Shown here: positions 1 to 6,379 of the stretch, piece after piece | Layout of the letters: each line of letters begins with the position of its first letter | Position numbering within the stretch: position 1 is the first letter of the stretch | From: Pseudomonadota bacterium | GTDB lineage: Bacteria; Pseudomonadota; Gammaproteobacteria; Enterobacterales; Succinivibrionaceae | Direction of reading: 5' to 3' | DNA: 10,739 nt | Assembly (NCBI GenBank): GCA_023460615.1 | Contig: JAEWPL010000019.1 | Span: 1 to 10,739, forward strand | Position numbers and translations under genes: made by a program | The notes under the pieces: model-generated | Database searches by the model: none | What the model was told of the DNA's origin: nothing | What the model saw: the letters and a program-made list of their open reading frames with translations, nothing else

Positions 1-1
1 G

Positions 2-7
2 TACAAT
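2..7 (+). promoter_or_regulatory. possible -10 element upstream of purH
   Basis: TACAAT lies 62 nt before the purH start and matches the sigma-70 -10 consensus at five of six positions. Any -35 element would fall outside the window, so the promoter cannot be confirmed. The leader between it and purH is T-rich. I found no convincing PurR-like palindrome in the 69 visible bases, although purHD is PurR-controlled in E. coli. Confidence 0.25.
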
Positions 8-69
8 ATACGCACTTTTTAAAGGTCATTCCTTTGTGTTTTTTTCTTTAATGGAGCTTAGACTTAAAC

Positions 70-1659
70 ATGGAAGCACTCTTACGTCCAATCAAGCGCG
101 CTTTAATCAGCGTATCAGATAAATCAGGTGTTGTAGAGTTTGCTAAAAAATTAGCAGATCGCAATGTAGAGATTTTATCTACTGGTGGCACCGCAAAACT
201 TTTAGCTGAAAACGGCGTTAAAGTAATTGAAGTATCTGATTACACCAAATTCCCAGAGATGATGGATGGCAGAGTTAAGACTCTTCACCCTATGATCCAC
301 GGTGGTATCTTAGGTCGTCGTGGTATCGATGAAGAGGTTATGGCTGAGCACAACATCAAGCCAATTGACTTAGTTGTAGTAAATCTATATCCATTTGTTA
401 AGACTGTAGCAGATCCTAACTGCCCACTTGAGAAGGCAATTGAGAACATCGATATCGGTGGTCCTACTATGGTTCGTGCAGCAGCTAAGAACAACCGCGA
501 TGTTGCTATCGTAGTTCGCGCTCAAGACTATGACCGTGTAATTAAAGAGATGGATGAAAACCAAGGATCTCTTACTTGGAATACCCGTTTTGATTTAGCA
601 ATTGCAGCTTTCGAGCACACCGCTGCTTACGACAGTGCTATTGCTAACTACTTTGGTACTAAGGTTCCTGATTACGGTATCACTGATGGTACTCAATCTA
701 CCCTACCACGTACCTTAAACTTAAACTTTGTAAAACTACAAAGCATGCGTTATGGTGAGAACCCTCATCAGAAGGCTGCTTTCTATGCCGATATCGATGC
801 TCACGATTCAGGTATCTCTACAGCAGTTCAATTACAAGGTAAAGAATTATCTTACAACAACATCGCTGATACCGATGCTGCTATTGAGTGTGTACGTCAA
901 TTTGACGAGCCTTGCTGCGTAATCGTAAAACACGCAAACCCATGTGGTGTAGCTTTAGGTGAGAACTTAACTAAAGCTTATGAAGATGCTTTCAACTGTG
1001 ATAGCGAATCAGCTTTCGGTGGCATCATTGCTTTCAACAAGGAATTAGACGGCGCTACTGCTAAGGCTATTATCGACAGACAATTCTGCGAAGTTATCGT
1101 AGCTCCTTCTGTATCTAAAGAAGCAATTGCTGAAGTTGCTCGTAAGAAGAACGTAAGATTATTACAAACTGGTCCATTAAATAAGGCTCAACCTCGCTAT
1201 GACTTCAAGCGTGTAAACGGTGGTTTACTAGTTCAAGAAGCTGATCTTGAAGTGGTTAAGAAAGAAGATCTAAAAGTTGTAACTAAGAGAGTTCCAACTG
1301 AAGAGGAAATGGACGAGCTATTATTTGCTTGGAAAGTATGTAAGTTTACTAAGTCAAACGCTATTGTTTACACCAACCACAAGAAGACTTTAGGTATTGG
1401 TTGTGGTCAAACAAGCCGTGTATTCTCAGCTCGTATTGCTTGCTTACGTGCAGCTGATGCTAAGTTATCCCTAGAAGGTGCAGCACTAGCATCTGATGCT
1501 TTCTTCCCATTCCGCGATGGTGTTGATGCAGCAGCAGCTTCTGGCATTAAGTGCATCATTCAACCTGGTGGCTCAATTCGTGATCAGGAAGTTATCGATG
1601 CTGCTAACGAGCATGGCATTGCTATGGTATTTACCTCAATGCGTCACTTCCGTCACTAA
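70..1659 (+). CDS. purH: bifunctional AICAR transformylase / IMP cyclohydrolase PurH
   Basis: Cytosolic enzyme for the last two steps of de novo purine synthesis: formyl transfer from 10-formyl-THF to AICAR, then ring closure of FAICAR to IMP. It has 529 residues, the same length as E. coli PurH, and aligns with it throughout as I recall that sequence. The N-terminal MGS-like cyclohydrolase domain (about 1-200) contains STGGT at 37-41 and GGPTMVRAAAKN near 130. The C-terminal transformylase domain carries KHANPCG with K287 and H288, the catalytic Lys-His pair of the family, and the protein ends in the conserved MRHFRH. The ATG at 70 is the only possible N-terminal start because an in-frame TAA lies at 49-51. 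The nearest purine-rich Shine-Dalgarno (GGAG, 53-56) is unusually far away, 13 nt. It is the first gene of an operon with purD 15 nt downstream. Confidence 0.98.
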   Translation: MEALLRPIKRALISVSDKSGVVEFAKKLADRNVEILSTGGTAKLLAENGVKVIEVSDYTKFPEMMDGRVKTLHPMIHGGILGRRGIDEEVMAEHNIKPIDLVVVNLYPFVKTVADPNCPLEKAIENIDIGGPTMVRAAAKNNRDVAIVVRAQDYDRVIKEMDENQGSLTWNTRFDLAIAAFEHTAAYDSAIANYFGTKVPDYGITDGTQSTLPRTLNLNFVKLQSMRYGENPHQKAAFYADIDAHDSGISTAVQLQGKELSYNNIADTDAAIECVRQFDEPCCVIVKHANPCGVALGENLTKAYEDAFNCDSESAFGGIIAFNKELDGATAKAIIDRQFCEVIVAPSVSKEAIAEVARKKNVRLLQTGPLNKAQPRYDFKRVNGGLLVQEADLEVVKKEDLKVVTKRVPTEEEMDELLFAWKVCKFTKSNAIVYTNHKKTLGIGCGQTSRVFSARIACLRAADAKLSLEGAALASDAFFPFRDGVDAAAASGIKCIIQPGGSIRDQEVIDAANEHGIAMVFTSMRHFRH

Positions 1660-1674
1660 TTAAGAGGATCCTTT

Positions 1675-2958
1675 ATGAAAGTATTAGTTATTGGTAATGG
1701 TGGTCGTGAGCACGCACTAGCTTGGCGTGCTGCTAAATCTCCTCTTGCTGATAAAGTATTTGTAGCACCTGGTAACCCAGGTACTGCAAAAGAGGACAAG
1801 ATGGAAAACGTGAATATCTCTGTAAGTGATATTCAAGGTTTAGTAGACTTTGCTAAAAAAGAGCAAATCGGTCTTACCATCGTTGGTCCTGAAGCTCCAC
1901 TAGTTGACGGTGTAGTTGATGCATTTGAAAAAGAAGGTTTAAAGATTTTTGGACCTTCAAAAGCAGGTGCTCAATTAGAAGGTTCTAAATCTTTTACTAA
2001 AGACTTCTTAAAGCGTCACAATATTCCAACAGCTGCTTATCAAGTATTTACTAAAACTGATGAAGCTGTAGCTTATATTGAAAAGATGGGCGCACCTATC
2101 GTAATTAAGGCTGATGGTCTTGCAGCTGGTAAAGGCGTAGTAGTTGCTATGACTTTACAAGAGGCTATTGATGCAGTTCACAACATGCTAGACGAGCATC
2201 AATTTGGTGATGCTTCAGCATCTGTTGTAGTTGAGGAGTTCATGGAAGGTGAGGAAGCATCCTTCATCGTTATGAGTGATACTGAAAATGCCCTTCCAAT
2301 GGCAACCTCTCAAGATCATAAGCGTGTAGGCGATGGTGATACAGGTCCTAACACAGGTGGTATGGGCGCATACTCTCCTGCTCCTGTAGTAACCGATGAG
2401 GTTTATAAGAAAGTTATGGATAGAATCATCAATCCTACCTTAAAGGGTATGGCTTCTGATGGTATTCCTTACCGTGGCTTCTTATACGCAGGCTTAATGA
2501 TTGATAAGAACGGTGATCCTCGTGTAGTTGAGTTCAACTGCCGTTTTGGTGATCCTGAAACTCAGCCAATCATGTTAAGAATGCAATCTGATCTTGTAGA
2601 GCTATGCTTAAAGGCATGTGAGAACGGTGGCTTAAAGGGTGTTGATATTAAATACGATCCACGTCCTGCTATCGGTATCGTGCTAGCAGCCCACAACTAC
2701 CCAGCCTCTCCTCGTAAGGGCGATAAAATCACAGGTTTAGATATTCAAACTGACGATACTTTAAAAGTATTCCAAGCAGGTACTAAACAAGTTGGTGACG
2801 ATATCGTAACTAACGGCGGTCGTGTACTTTGTGTGACAGCTTTAGGTGACGATGTTGCTCAAGCTCGTCAAAAGGCTTATGCCCACATCAACAATATTCA
2901 TTTTGATGGCATGTTCTATCGTAAGGATATTGCTTGGCGTGCTCTTAACCGCAAGTAA
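1675..2958 (+). CDS. purD: phosphoribosylamine-glycine ligase (GAR synthetase) PurD
   Basis: ATP-dependent ligation of glycine to 5-phosphoribosylamine, giving GAR, the second step of de novo purine synthesis. At 427 residues it is a normal full-length member (E. coli about 429). The N-terminal domain opens with the glycine-rich GNGGREHA at 7-14. The ATP-grasp region (about 100-300) contains QDHKRVGDGDTGPNTGGMGA, with GGMGAYSPAP at 228-237, and the metal- and nucleotide-binding NCRFGDPETQ at 288-297. A C-terminal domain of the GARS type follows. AAGAGG about 7 nt before the ATG is a good Shine-Dalgarno. It follows purH by 15 nt and precedes the transporter gene by 12 nt with no terminator, so the three are probably cotranscribed. 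The purHD order is the same as in E. coli. Confidence 0.98.
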   Translation: MKVLVIGNGGREHALAWRAAKSPLADKVFVAPGNPGTAKEDKMENVNISVSDIQGLVDFAKKEQIGLTIVGPEAPLVDGVVDAFEKEGLKIFGPSKAGAQLEGSKSFTKDFLKRHNIPTAAYQVFTKTDEAVAYIEKMGAPIVIKADGLAAGKGVVVAMTLQEAIDAVHNMLDEHQFGDASASVVVEEFMEGEEASFIVMSDTENALPMATSQDHKRVGDGDTGPNTGGMGAYSPAPVVTDEVYKKVMDRIINPTLKGMASDGIPYRGFLYAGLMIDKNGDPRVVEFNCRFGDPETQPIMLRMQSDLVELCLKACENGGLKGVDIKYDPRPAIGIVLAAHNYPASPRKGDKITGLDIQTDDTLKVFQAGTKQVGDDIVTNGGRVLCVTALGDDVAQARQKAYAHINNIHFDGMFYRKDIAWRALNRK

Positions 2959-2970
2959 TAAGAGGAGTAA

Positions 2971-3756
2971 GTGGTGTTAGAAGAGGTTATCAATCAAACC
3001 ATCCTTTTTATAGGAACTTTTACCGCCACTTTATTTGCTAGCGTCTCCGGAGGAGGCGCTGGTTTTATCCAGTTCCCACTTCTTATCCTATTAGGTCTTC
3101 CTTTTGGTACTGCCTTAGGTACCCACAAAGTTGCTGTGGTATTCTTAGGTATTGGTGCCATCAGTAAAAAGTTTAAAACTAAAAACTACTTTACTTTTGA
3201 TAAAGGTGTAGCACTAGCTATGCTCCTTGTAGGTTGCCCAGCCGTAGTCTTAGGCTCTGTCATTATTCTTACAGTGCCAGCTAATATTGCCCAAATAGGT
3301 TTAGGCTTTATCATCATAGGTTTTGGTTGTTATTCTTTTATCAAAAAAGAATTTGGCTGTAACCGTATTGAAAACCGCTCGCTTACAAGAACTTTCCTAG
3401 GTTGTATCTGTCTTTTTGTGATTGGTTTATTCTCAGGCTCTCTGTCCTCAGGCGCAGGACTTTTTGCCACCATCGCTTTAATCGGTGTGTTTGGTTTGGA
3501 TTTGAAAACTGCCATCATGCATACGATGATCTTTGTGGCAACTATTTGGAATGCAGTAGGAGCCTTTACCGTAGGCGCTTTAACCACAATTTGCTGGCAG
3601 TGGATCCCATGTATGATCATTGCAGCTTTCTCAGGCTCTTTTTTAGGTACTACCCTACTTGTAAATATGCCAGTTAAGAAAGTAAAAGTGATTTTCTCCT
3701 CAGTTGCAATCCTATCTGGCGTTATTCTAATTTGGGAAGGTTTTGCAGCAAATTAG
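2971..3756 (+). CDS. TauE/SafE (DUF81) family inner-membrane transporter
   Basis: Polytopic inner-membrane protein of 261 residues with about eight hydrophobic segments in two related halves. Each half begins with a small-residue, glycine-rich motif typical of TauE/SafE proteins: SVSGGGAGF (24-32), followed by LGLPFGTALGTHKVAVVFLG, and SGSLSSGAGLF (155-165), followed by LKTAIMHTMIF. Characterised family members are linked to export of sulfite, sulfoacetate or related organic anions. The substrate here cannot be read from sequence. It follows purD by 12 nt, so it is the third gene of the purHD operon, an unusual partner. AGAGGAG at 2961-2967 precedes two tandem GTG codons (2971 and 2974). The second has the better 6-nt spacing, so the true start may be three bases later. 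Its last four bases overlap the convergent yjaG-like gene. Confidence 0.88.
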   Translation: MVLEEVINQTILFIGTFTATLFASVSGGGAGFIQFPLLILLGLPFGTALGTHKVAVVFLGIGAISKKFKTKNYFTFDKGVALAMLLVGCPAVVLGSVIILTVPANIAQIGLGFIIIGFGCYSFIKKEFGCNRIENRSLTRTFLGCICLFVIGLFSGSLSSGAGLFATIALIGVFGLDLKTAIMHTMIFVATIWNAVGAFTVGALTTICWQWIPCMIIAAFSGSFLGTTLLVNMPVKKVKVIFSSVAILSGVILIWEGFAAN

Positions 3757-4343
3757 TCTAGGCTCAAGCCAATATTACTAATCCCTTCATTTAAACCTAA
3801 TTGCTTTAGCTTGTAAGTAAGCTCACTTGAGCGATTAGCGTTTTGTAATAACTCTAAAAGCTCCACCTGGAAATTTACCTCATTATCGACAGTTTCCATG
3901 TCACGAAGCTCTTCATCTGAGAATTCAGCGCCTAACTCCTGCTCTATTTTACGTACTACACCACTTAAGGAAGCACGGCTTGCCATCTCAGCTTCCTCAC
4001 CTTCGTGCAAGATGATAGCCAAGATTGAGGCAGATAAACTAATGGTAGCATCAAGGGAGAATAAATCACCTACTGACAAATCATTCTTCTCGTCATCTAA
4101 AAGGTATGGTTCAAACTCATCCAAAGTCTTTTCTAAGTCTATTTCGTTAAACTTATCAGTGTGGAAGTTCCAAAGGGTATCTAAGGTCTTTTGATAGGCG
4201 TTTTTTCCACCTTTAACTTCATTGACCTCGCACCACAACGCATAATTTGGAAATTGTCTTTGAGCTAAAACTAAAGCAAATAAACTCTGACGCCAAGGGG
4301 AGAGTTTTTTTAACAATTGATAATATTTTTCGCCAAAAATCAT
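3753..4343 (-). CDS. yjaG: YjaG family (DUF416) protein
   Basis: Soluble, acidic protein of 196 residues, the same length as E. coli YjaG, whose biochemical role is not established. Recognised by the N-terminal LSPWRQSLFALVLAQRQFPNY (compare the ESWQ...CERMYPNYA pattern of YjaG), SDEELRD followed by a VxxEVNFQVELLELL segment, and the C-terminal GISNIGL. No signal peptide or membrane segment is seen. I chose the ATG at 4343 over the TTG at 4355: the TTGAGG containing that TTG is itself the Shine-Dalgarno (GAGG, 6 nt before the ATG), and the ATG gives the family length. The gene is convergent with the TauE-type gene and overlaps its stop codon (TAA on this strand, TAG on the other). In E. coli yjaG lies near rsd and purHD, which supports orthology. 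Confidence 0.9.
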   Translation of the reverse strand: MIFGEKYYQLLKKLSPWRQSLFALVLAQRQFPNYALWCEVNEVKGGKNAYQKTLDTLWNFHTDKFNEIDLEKTLDEFEPYLLDDEKNDLSVGDLFSLDATISLSASILAIILHEGEEAEMASRASLSGVVRKIEQELGAEFSDEELRDMETVDNEVNFQVELLELLQNANRSSELTYKLKQLGLNEGISNIGLSLD

Positions 4344-4568
4344 GCGCAACCTCAAATTTTAGGAACTAAAACAGCATAAAAATGCAGATAAAAGAAGGTA
4401 CTATTCGCATTATAGTGTATACTAAAAAACGAAAATAATACAATTTACTAAAAATAATTAAAGCCTTAACTACTGCAACTACAGTCTATGGAGTTTTGCT
4501 AAAGGAAGATATTTTTCTTTTGCAGGACTTTTTGCATTTAAAGCTAATGCTTTTATAGAGGTGTAGTT
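4344..4568. promoter_or_regulatory. divergent intergenic region with candidate promoters for yjaG and mepM
   Basis: The 225 bases between the two divergent genes contain no credible ORF. On the minus strand a perfect TATAAT occupies 4414-4409, about 65 nt before the yjaG start, with only a weak TTTTCG-like -35 at 4435-4430. On the plus strand TATACT at 4418-4423 and TACAAT at 4439-4444 are -10-like, and the latter has TGTATA 17 nt upstream as a poor -35. The candidate elements for the two directions are only a few bases apart, so the promoters may overlap. A small hairpin (AAAGC 4540-4544 / GCTTT 4549-4553) lies just before the mepM ribosome-binding site. Confidence 0.4.
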
Positions 4569-6221
4569 GTGAATAATAACGATAAAAGTAGTTATGGTAA
4601 TAACTCAAACGATACAATGATTTTTGAAGACTACATTTCTAAAGAGGCCCTAGGTGTCATTCCTTTTAAAGGCCCTTTTTCAACTAAACACAGTAAAGCT
4701 ATCTTAAGCACCTTTGTGTTAGCTTTATTACTATCTCTAGCTACAAGCTCCTTAACCACTAACACAGATTCTGAGGATTCAAACTCTAATCTATTAGCTG
4801 ACAACGACACCCAATTAGTAGATGAGCAAGTTCCTTTAGCTCAAGCTTTTGGAATTCAGTCCTCTGCTGATTCATCAAATAAAGAGCAATTAGAAAACTA
4901 CGACGATACTCTAGCTGATATAGATTTAGCTGATGCTGATGCGCAATTAGATTCTGAGGTTTCTGCCTTAGCTCAAAAAGTTGATAAAGACGAAACCGTA
5001 ACCTCAGTAGGGGCAAAGTGGATCACAGAGTCTGTACAAAGTGGTGATAGCATTTCAAGCTTATTTAGTGACTTGAATATTCCTGCTTCTACCCTAGTTT
5101 CAATCCTCGATAGCCACAACGGTTCAAAAGCACTTATCAATAAACTAAACATCGGTGACAAGCTCTCTTTCTTAGTAGGTAGTAAAGGTGAGCTTTTAGT
5201 ATTTATTAAACCAATTTCTAAAACTGAGCAACTTCGTTTTTATAAAGTAAACAATAAAGGTCAATACGAGTTCGTTCGTGAAAAACTAAATTCCTTTGCT
5301 ATGGACGACGATGCTGCAAGTTTAGCTTTTGCTAAAGCAAGCACTCCTGTTAAAGCTATGGAAAATAGTAAGGCTGTAGCTTTAGCACAAACAGACTCTC
5401 CTCGGGAAGTTGCTGCCTCTGCTCGTGGTCGTTTAGTTTTAGCTACTATTGAAAAAGGTCAAACCTTCTCAGAGGCTGCTAATAAAGCAGGTATTACTTA
5501 CGCTGAGATCAACAAAATTCTTCAGATGTTCAAAGGTAAGATTCAGTTCTCCCGTAATGTTCGTGCTGGCGACACTATGAGAGTGCTCTTCTCTGACTCT
5601 CACGGTAAGGGTAAGATCTTAGCTGTAGAATTTAATTTAGCACGTAGTGGTAAAGTAGCTTCCTACTTAAACCCAAGCGATGGTAAATACTATGATGAAA
5701 ATGGTATGAACGCTACTAAAGCTTCTTTTGTACGTTTCCCATTCCATGCAAGAGTTCGTGTAACCTCACAATTTAACCCATCTCGTCTTCACCCTGTAAC
5801 AGGTCGCGTAAGACCTCACAATGGCGTAGATTTTGGTTTACCTACAGGTACTATTATTCAAGCACCTGCTGATGGTATCGTGGATAAGGCAGCTTACTCA
5901 CGTTCAGCAGGTTACTACGTAGTACTACGTCACTCAGGTGGCTTATCCACAGTTTACATGCACTTATCTAAGTTGTCAGTTAAAGCCGGTCAACGTGTAC
6001 GTTTAGGTACTGCCATTGCAAGATCTGGTAACACCGGTATTTCAACAGGTCCTCATTTACACTATGAAATTCGTGTAAATGGTCTTCCTGTAAACCCAAT
6101 GCGTATTAACTTAGATAACCGCAAAATTCAAATCAATCAAAAAGCTCGTCAAGCTTTCCAAGCTTCCGTAAAGCGTTACAAACGCGAGCTTTACCAACAA
6201 AACTTAATAGCAAAACTGTAA
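4569..6221 (+). CDS. mepM: MepM-type M23 murein DD-endopeptidase
   Basis: Membrane-anchored peptidoglycan hydrolase expected to cut D-Ala-mDAP cross-links in the periplasm to allow wall growth. It has 550 residues, longer than E. coli MepM (about 440). Order: cytoplasmic tail (1-43), one membrane anchor (44-61), an Asp/Ser/Ala-rich low-complexity linker (about 65-145), a LysM/OapA-like domain (about 154-205, SVQSGDSISSLF), a second Csd3/MepM-type N-terminal domain (about 290-360), then the M23 domain (about 395-505). The active site is complete: H417 and D421 in RPHNGVDF, H465 in YMHLSKL, and H496/H498 in GPHLHYEI. By LytM-family analogy H417, D421 and H498 bind zinc, and H465 and H496 are catalytic. 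SQFNPSRLHPVTGRV closely matches E. coli MepM. Start is GTG, with AGAGG 7 nt upstream. An intrinsic terminator follows the stop by 6 nt, so it is probably monocistronic. Confidence 0.94.
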   Translation: MNNNDKSSYGNNSNDTMIFEDYISKEALGVIPFKGPFSTKHSKAILSTFVLALLLSLATSSLTTNTDSEDSNSNLLADNDTQLVDEQVPLAQAFGIQSSADSSNKEQLENYDDTLADIDLADADAQLDSEVSALAQKVDKDETVTSVGAKWITESVQSGDSISSLFSDLNIPASTLVSILDSHNGSKALINKLNIGDKLSFLVGSKGELLVFIKPISKTEQLRFYKVNNKGQYEFVREKLNSFAMDDDAASLAFAKASTPVKAMENSKAVALAQTDSPREVAASARGRLVLATIEKGQTFSEAANKAGITYAEINKILQMFKGKIQFSRNVRAGDTMRVLFSDSHGKGKILAVEFNLARSGKVASYLNPSDGKYYDENGMNATKASFVRFPFHARVRVTSQFNPSRLHPVTGRVRPHNGVDFGLPTGTIIQAPADGIVDKAAYSRSAGYYVVLRHSGGLSTVYMHLSKLSVKAGQRVRLGTAIARSGNTGISTGPHLHYEIRVNGLPVNPMRINLDNRKIQINQKARQAFQASVKRYKRELYQQNLIAKL

Positions 6222-6227
6222 ACAGTT

Positions 6228-6256
6228 ACCGCCACAGTTGTGGCGGTTTTTCTTTT
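6228..6256 (+). terminator. intrinsic terminator after mepM
   Basis: A perfect 8-bp GC-rich stem, ACCGCCAC (6228-6235) and GTGGCGGT (6240-6247), with an AGTT loop, followed by TTTTTCTTTT. It begins 6 nt after the mepM stop. The same 8-bp stem is used by the terminator at 9880. Confidence 0.93.
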
Positions 6257-6343
6257 AGCTCCTAGTTTTTTGAGTTCTCTTTATTTTTCTTAAATTTTCC
6301 TCTAGGAATACCTCATGTTCGTGCAAAAATAAGCCAAATTCCT

Positions 6344-6349
6344 TATAAT
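6344..6349 (+). promoter_or_regulatory. candidate -10 element for the autotransporter gene
   Basis: A perfect TATAAT lies 30 nt before the ATG at 6380 and would give a leader of roughly 25 nt. With a 17-nt spacer the -35 position reads GTGCAA (6321-6326), a poor match, so an activator or weak basal expression is possible. The Shine-Dalgarno is a modest GGGA at 6368-6371, 8 nt before the ATG. Confidence 0.5.
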
Positions 6350-6379
6350 CTGTGTCTAGATTTATTTGGGATAATCTTT

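Noticed and set aside
51..122. A 23-codon ATG frame overlapping the purH start
   Set aside because: It has no Shine-Dalgarno (T-rich sequence precedes it), overlaps purH in another frame, and its peptide shows nothing recognisable.
3330..3677. Open frames on the opposite strand and in a shifted frame within the TauE-type gene
   Set aside because: They are composition shadows of a well-supported membrane protein gene, with no start signals or recognisable peptide.
3898..4194. 98-codon plus-strand frame inside yjaG
   Set aside because: It is antisense to a recognised gene, is Ser/Lys-rich shadow sequence, and lacks a ribosome-binding site.
4344..4355. TTG at 4355 as the yjaG start
   Set aside because: The TTGAGG there is the ribosome-binding site for the ATG at 4343, which gives the family length of 196 residues.
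4488..4502. Four-codon leader ORF (ATG to TAA) before mepM
   Set aside because: Too short to distinguish from chance and without a ribosome-binding site or attenuator pairing.
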